From Bifidobacteriaceae bacterium (GTDB taxonomy: Bacteria; Actinomycetota; Actinomycetes; Actinomycetales; WQXJ01): a DNA stretch of 8,493 nt. The stretch's first letter is position 1. The number at the start of each line of letters is the position of its first letter. The stretch covers positions 1-8,493 of the forward strand of contig JAISBQ010000328.1 in assembly GCA_031266115.1 (NCBI GenBank). The letters are read 5' to 3'. Positions 5,586 through 8,493 of the stretch are shown here, one piece after another. The notes under the pieces are model-generated. The model made no database searches. It saw only the letters and a program-made list of their open reading frames with translations, and was not told the DNA's origin. A program made the translations under genes and the position numbers.

Positions 5586-8492
5586 TCAGGTCACGATGAC
5601 GGTCTTGCGGGCCTTTGTGCCGCCCACCTCGCAGGTGATTGTCGTGGTTCCCTTGGCGATGGCGGTCACGCGACCCACGGCGTCGACGATGGCGACGGCC
5701 GGTTTCGAGGACCGCCATTCGCCTGCACTCCTCAAGGCGCCCAACGGGTACACCCAGGTCTTGAGTTCGACCGACTTGCCGGCGGCGACTCGAATCGGAG
5801 CCGACGCGGACTTCAGCGCGTCGGCGAACCCGTTGGAATCATCTGCTGAAGCGAACCGCTTCGCCGCGATCGCCAGGCGCTCGACACCGACGCTCCGAGC
5901 CTTCGGAACGGCCTTGACCACCACCGTCAGCGGGCGCGCGCCAGGCGCGGTGACGCGGATGGTGGCGCGGCCGGTTCGATGAGCGCGAACCTTGAGACTC
6001 TCGGCCTGCCCGACGTTCCACGACAGTGTGCCCGACTTCTTGCCTGTAGTGACACTGGCCGTCCCAGGCGAGGATGACGTCCACGTCACCTGGGCGTGAC
6101 CCGGTTCAGTGCCGGCTGCCCGGTAGACCTCGACGGGCACGTTCACCGTGGCGCCAACCCGAACCACCACCGACGTGAAGGATACGCCGAACCGCGACAC
6201 GGCCGCAGGGTGCGCGACCGGCGGATCGGTGGGCGGGGTGGTGGGCGGCGTCGAAGGAGTGGTGGGCGGTGTTGTGGGTGGTGTTGACGGGTCGGCCGGT
6301 GGTGCCGACGGAGTGGTGGGTGGTGTTGTGGGTGGTGTTGACGGGTCGGTGGGCGGTGCCGACGGAGTGGTGGGTGGAGTGGTGGGTGATGTCGACGCCT
6401 CAGTGATCGTGAACTCGACCGTCGGATTCACCAACGTGTAGTTGCCGCTGGCCGGAGGAACCGCCGTGGCGGTATAGGCGCTCGCCGCCACATTCGTCTG
6501 CTGTCCCGTCACGGTCAGCGGCACCACCGCGTCCAATACGTCGGTGAATTCCGCCGACGGAGCGAGCGGCGACCCGGTGTAGGTGAGGTCCGTCCCACTC
6601 CACACGACAGTGACCGGTCGAGGTGTGATGTTCGCGGTGATGGGGCGCATCCCTGCGAGCGCCTGGTAGTTCCCACCATCCTTGCCCCCCAGGACGATGT
6701 CGGTCACGGTCACGGTCTTGCCCTCGCCCACGTCCGGGTCGGCGAAGGTACCGGTTCCGGTCGCGGTGACAACGTCGTCGCCCACCAGGCCAACCGGCGT
6801 CAGCACGACATCGGCTGCGGTGGTGCCGTCGTAGGCCTTGTTCTGGCCTGTCGCGGTCACGATCACATCGCACGGGAGCACCGTCACCGGCATGCTCGCC
6901 GTCAGATCCGAGACGGGCTCATAGTGAGCCGTCGTCTCGTCGAACGGGGTGAAAGCGATCGAGAACTCCTCACCGGATTGGGCCACTGTCGGCATCACCC
7001 AAGGGTCCGTCCAGTCGAACCACCCATAGGTCGGCCCGGCTGGGACATCCAAGATCGACGCCGCCAGTGGTGCCCCGTAGGAGATGGGATTCGCATACGT
7101 GGGGAGTTCGATCGCCGGAGCGAGTGCCTTGACGGCGATCAACGCAGCCGATGCCGTCGCCTCGGCATAGGCCCCGCTCCCCGCTTTGGTCGCGACCACC
7201 TCGAAGGCTCCGACCTCCACGACATCCACGTCGCCCGTGGCCGGATCGATGGTGGCAACGACAGGTCCTCGTTCTGGTTCCGTCCCCGACTCCGGATCCG
7301 GCTCGGTCACCGTCTCCGTCACCGAATAGGTCACCGCGCCGCTCCCACTGCCGCCTAAGGTCCCAATGGTGAAGGAATCGCCATACCGGATCACCTCCGG
7401 CACCCCCGTGAGGGTCAATGGGGCCTGAGTCCATGGCGCGATGGTCAAACGCGCCTTCCGAGAACCCGAGAATCCCGCCGGTGCGGTGAGTGTTGCTCGC
7501 ACCAGGTAGGTGCCCAGATCCGTCGGAGGCGTAGAGGACGTCGAATAGTCGGTGTCCCCGACTCCCTCATACGTGTAGGCGAATTCGTACGTGTTCGCCT
7601 CGCCCGGATCTACTGACGCGGTCAGGGGGTGACCGTCGCCTGTCCAGGGCACGGTGGTGCTGGCCATGGTGATGCTCGCCGTGGGGATGACCGTTATTGC
7701 TGGCGTGCCGGTGACGGTGCCGGCGATCGTGCCGTGGTTCTCGATGGCTCCCGCATTGGTCAGGGTGTGACCGTTGATGGTGAGGGTCCACCCGGGCGGC
7801 ACGGTGAGCGTCGCCCCCGTGGGGACCGTCAGATCGGCGCCCAGCGAGATGGTTTGGGCGTCGTCGTCGATCGTCACATCGGTGCCGAGGAGGATCCCAG
7901 TGGCGCCATTCGATTCCACGCCGTTGGCACCCGAAGCGAAGACGATGGAATCGGTGTTGATTGTCGTGTCCACCGCGCCGCCTTCGGTCAGCCCGATTCC
8001 ATACTCATCTCCGTGGTGGCTGAGCCCGATCACGGTGGAGCCGGCGATGGTGATCGTCCCGTCCGACGAGGTGCTCCCGCTGCCGATCGATGCCATTCCC
8101 GCCAGGGCGATCACCACGGCGTCGTCGATCGTGATGGTCCCGGCCGCGGAATCGGAACCTCCGCCGATGGCGGCCGGATCGCCGGTACTGTGTGGCACGC
8201 CGGCGATGACGATCCCCCCATCGATATCGATGGTCCCACCCGCACCTCCTGAGCCGCCTCCGATACCCGCCGCGAATACGCCTCCGGTGGCATGGATCAC
8301 ACCGGCGTTGATCGTGATCTGCCCGCCCGCCCCGGTTGAGCCCCCGCCGATGCCGGCACCGCCGGCGGTGCCGGGTTTGCTGCCGCCGGTCGCGTTCACG
8401 GTGCCCCCGTTGATGACGATCACGCCTCCGGCACCGCCCCCGCCTCCACCGATTCCAGCACCTGCGCTGGCACCTGCGCTGGCACCTGTTGC
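5586..8492 (-). CDS. Giant adhesin-like surface protein, 5'-partial (Gly-rich beta-helix repeats, MBG/YDG, P/T stalk, Big2)
   Basis: The frame stays open to the right edge, so the GTG at 8423 is internal and the start and signal peptide are missing. Residues are numbered from that GTG. Order: GIGGG beta-helix-like coils (upstream to ~144); a solenoid-like tail with LTVPTGATLTV and LTNAGAIENHGTI (to ~235); MBG-like domain (243-330); two related beta domains (331-432, with VIRYGDSFTIGTLGGSGSGA; 433-516, with ISYGAPL and FTPFDETTAHY); YDG domain (517-602; KAYDGTTAA, GNYQAL); MBG-like domain (603-675); Pro/Thr stalk (676-740); Big2-like domains (741-838, 839-945; WRSSKPAVAIVDAVGRVTAI). These modules are typical of large secreted adhesins. 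I infer surface attachment, with the ligand unknown. No LPxTG motif or membrane anchor follows the last strand (TVIVT, stop TGA). The gene converges on guaB with a 70-nt gap. Confidence 0.93.
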   Translation of the reverse strand, partial: ATGASAGASAGAGIGGGGGGAGGVIVINGGTVNATGGSKPGTAGGAGIGGGSTGAGGQITINAGVIHATGGVFAAGIGGGSGGAGGTIDIDGGIVIAGVPHSTGDPAAIGGGSDSAAGTITIDDAVVIALAGMASIGSGSTSSDGTITIAGSTVIGLSHHGDEYGIGLTEGGAVDTTINTDSIVFASGANGVESNGATGILLGTDVTIDDDAQTISLGADLTVPTGATLTVPPGWTLTINGHTLTNAGAIENHGTIAGTVTGTPAITVIPTASITMASTTVPWTGDGHPLTASVDPGEANTYEFAYTYEGVGDTDYSTSSTPPTDLGTYLVRATLTAPAGFSGSRKARLTIAPWTQAPLTLTGVPEVIRYGDSFTIGTLGGSGSGAVTYSVTETVTEPDPESGTEPERGPVVATIDPATGDVDVVEVGAFEVVATKAGSGAYAEATASAALIAVKALAPAIELPTYANPISYGAPLAASILDVPAGPTYGWFDWTDPWVMPTVAQSGEEFSIAFTPFDETTAHYEPVSDLTASMPVTVLPCDVIVTATGQNKAYDGTTAADVVLTPVGLVGDDVVTATGTGTFADPDVGEGKTVTVTDIVLGGKDGGNYQALAGMRPITANITPRPVTVVWSGTDLTYTGSPLAPSAEFTDVLDAVVPLTVTGQQTNVAASAYTATAVPPASGNYTLVNPTVEFTITEASTSPTTPPTTPSAPPTDPSTPPTTPPTTPSAPPADPSTPPTTPPTTPSTPPTTPPTDPPVAHPAAVSRFGVSFTSVVVRVGATVNVPVEVYRAAGTEPGHAQVTWTSSSPGTASVTTGKKSGTLSWNVGQAESLKVRAHRTGRATIRVTAPGARPLTVVVKAVPKARSVGVERLAIAAKRFASADDSNGFADALKSASAPIRVAAGKSVELKTWVYPLGALRSAGEWRSSKPAVAIVDAVGRVTAIAKGTTTITCEVGGTKARKTVIVT
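5589..6203 (-). other. Two C-terminal Big2-like Ig domains of the adhesin-like protein
   Basis: The first (about 741-838) has FGVSFTSVVVRVGATVNVPVEV, the core VTWTSSSPGTASVTT and closing strands ATIRVTAPG and LTVVVKA. The second (about 839-945) has the classical Big_2 core EWRSSKPAVAIVDAVGRVTAIAKGTTTITCEVGGTKARKTVIVT. Its first half is longer than usual (AKRFASADDSNGFADALKSA between strands). Big2 domains are common at the ends of wall-associated proteins. Confidence 0.75.
6213..6389 (-). repeat. Pro/Thr-rich stalk with a 54-nt tandem repeat
   Basis: About 60 residues of Pro, Thr and Ser with occasional Ala and Asp, built from the 18-residue unit PSAPPTDPSTPPTTPPTT. At the DNA level two full 54-nt copies (6256-6309 and 6310-6363) differ at only four positions, and a partial third copy starts at 6364. 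The segment separates the adhesin domains from the C-terminal Big2-like pair. It is probably an extended, possibly glycosylated spacer. Confidence 0.9.
6618..6875 (-). other. YDG domain within the adhesin-like protein
   Basis: Residues 517-602 contain the diagnostic NKAYDGTTAA followed by VGLVGDDVVTATGTGTFAD, GEGKTVTVTDIVLGG, DGGNYQAL and a closing strand ITANITPRPVTV. YDG domains are Ig-like beta repeats that alternate with MBG domains in large bacterial adhesins, which is the arrangement here: the next segment, TYTGSPLAPSAEF...GNYTLVNPTVEFTIT, is MBG-like. Confidence 0.8.
7992..8492 (-). repeat. Glycine-rich GIGGG coil repeats (beta-helix-like)
   Basis: At least five coils follow the pattern (A/G)xIGGG..gaGG.I.I.gG.v.AtG. 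The Ile of the GIGGG motif recurs at intervals of 34, 29, 32 and 27 residues. Motifs run GIGGG, GIGGG, GIGGG, AIGGG, SIGSG, with intervening strands VIVINGGTVNATGG, QITINAGVIHATGG, TIDIDGGIVIAG, TITIDDAVVIAL and TITIAGSTVIGL. Strand/turn periodicity near 30 residues suggests a right-handed parallel beta-helix, as in many surface adhesins and polysaccharide-acting proteins. The array continues upstream, beyond the window. Confidence 0.75.
8458..8488. repeat. 12-nt tandem repeat in the Gly/Ala coding region
   Basis: The unit GCACCTGCGCTG occurs perfectly twice (8458-8469, 8470-8481), and the first seven bases of a third copy follow (8482-8488). On the minus strand it encodes GASA repeats ahead of a GIGGG coil. 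It stays in frame because the unit is a multiple of three. Confidence 0.8.
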
Positions 8493-8493
8493 G

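Noticed and set aside
6241..6380. GGTGG-rich repeats considered as a CRISPR-like or regulatory repeat array
   Set aside because: The units are directly adjacent without unique spacers and translate in frame on the minus strand as a Pro/Thr stalk, so coding constraint explains them.
8421..8423. GTG (minus strand) as the start of the adhesin-like gene
   Set aside because: The upstream codons in frame encode GAGIGGGGGGAGG, another unit of the same Gly-rich coil repeat, with no stop before the edge.

Overview
The window is GC-rich with strong G/C at third codon positions. The IMP dehydrogenase has an actinobacterial flavour (flap RYRGMGSFGVMAARGG, CGDGGLQYSGDIA segment), and its start codon sits just behind a TAnnnT -10 box as in leaderless actinobacterial transcripts. 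I read this as a chromosomal piece of an actinomycete (Actinomycetota). The family cannot be fixed from the sequence; Micrococcales, Propionibacteriales or Actinomycetales are all possible.

There are three genes, and two of them run off the window. (1) nt 2-3844, plus strand: the C-terminal 1280 residues of a very large secreted or surface protein. It carries tandem copies of a carbohydrate-enzyme-associated beta-sandwich module (LTAEGTxDW), a CBM6/35-like domain, Ig-like domains, four FIVAR repeats and a lysine-rich Ig-like C-terminus. Any catalytic domain lies upstream, out of view. (2) nt 3968-5515, plus strand: guaB, a complete IMP dehydrogenase with two CBS domains. (3) nt 5586-8492, minus strand, convergent with guaB: the C-terminal ~968 residues of a second giant surface protein. 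It has Gly-rich beta-helix-like repeats, MBG/YDG-type adhesin domains, a Pro/Thr-rich stalk with a 54-nt tandem repeat and two Big2-like Ig domains.

The 123-nt gap at 3845-3967 holds a perfect 14-bp hairpin with no U-tract (probable terminator of gene 1), then the guaB -10 box. The 70-nt convergent gap at 5516-5585 holds only a weaker imperfect hairpin. No gap exceeds 300 nt. No RNA genes, CRISPR, insertion sequences or phage genes are visible.

Functionally, guaB (cytoplasmic guanine-nucleotide synthesis) has no obvious link to its neighbours. It appears to be a single-gene transcription unit between two large extracellular proteins that probably bind or process glycans, or mediate adhesion. 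I see no convincing new defence or regulatory system. The most worthwhile oddities are the truncated tandem module array, the lack of sortase signals on both surface proteins, and the hairpin/leaderless-promoter arrangement in front of guaB.
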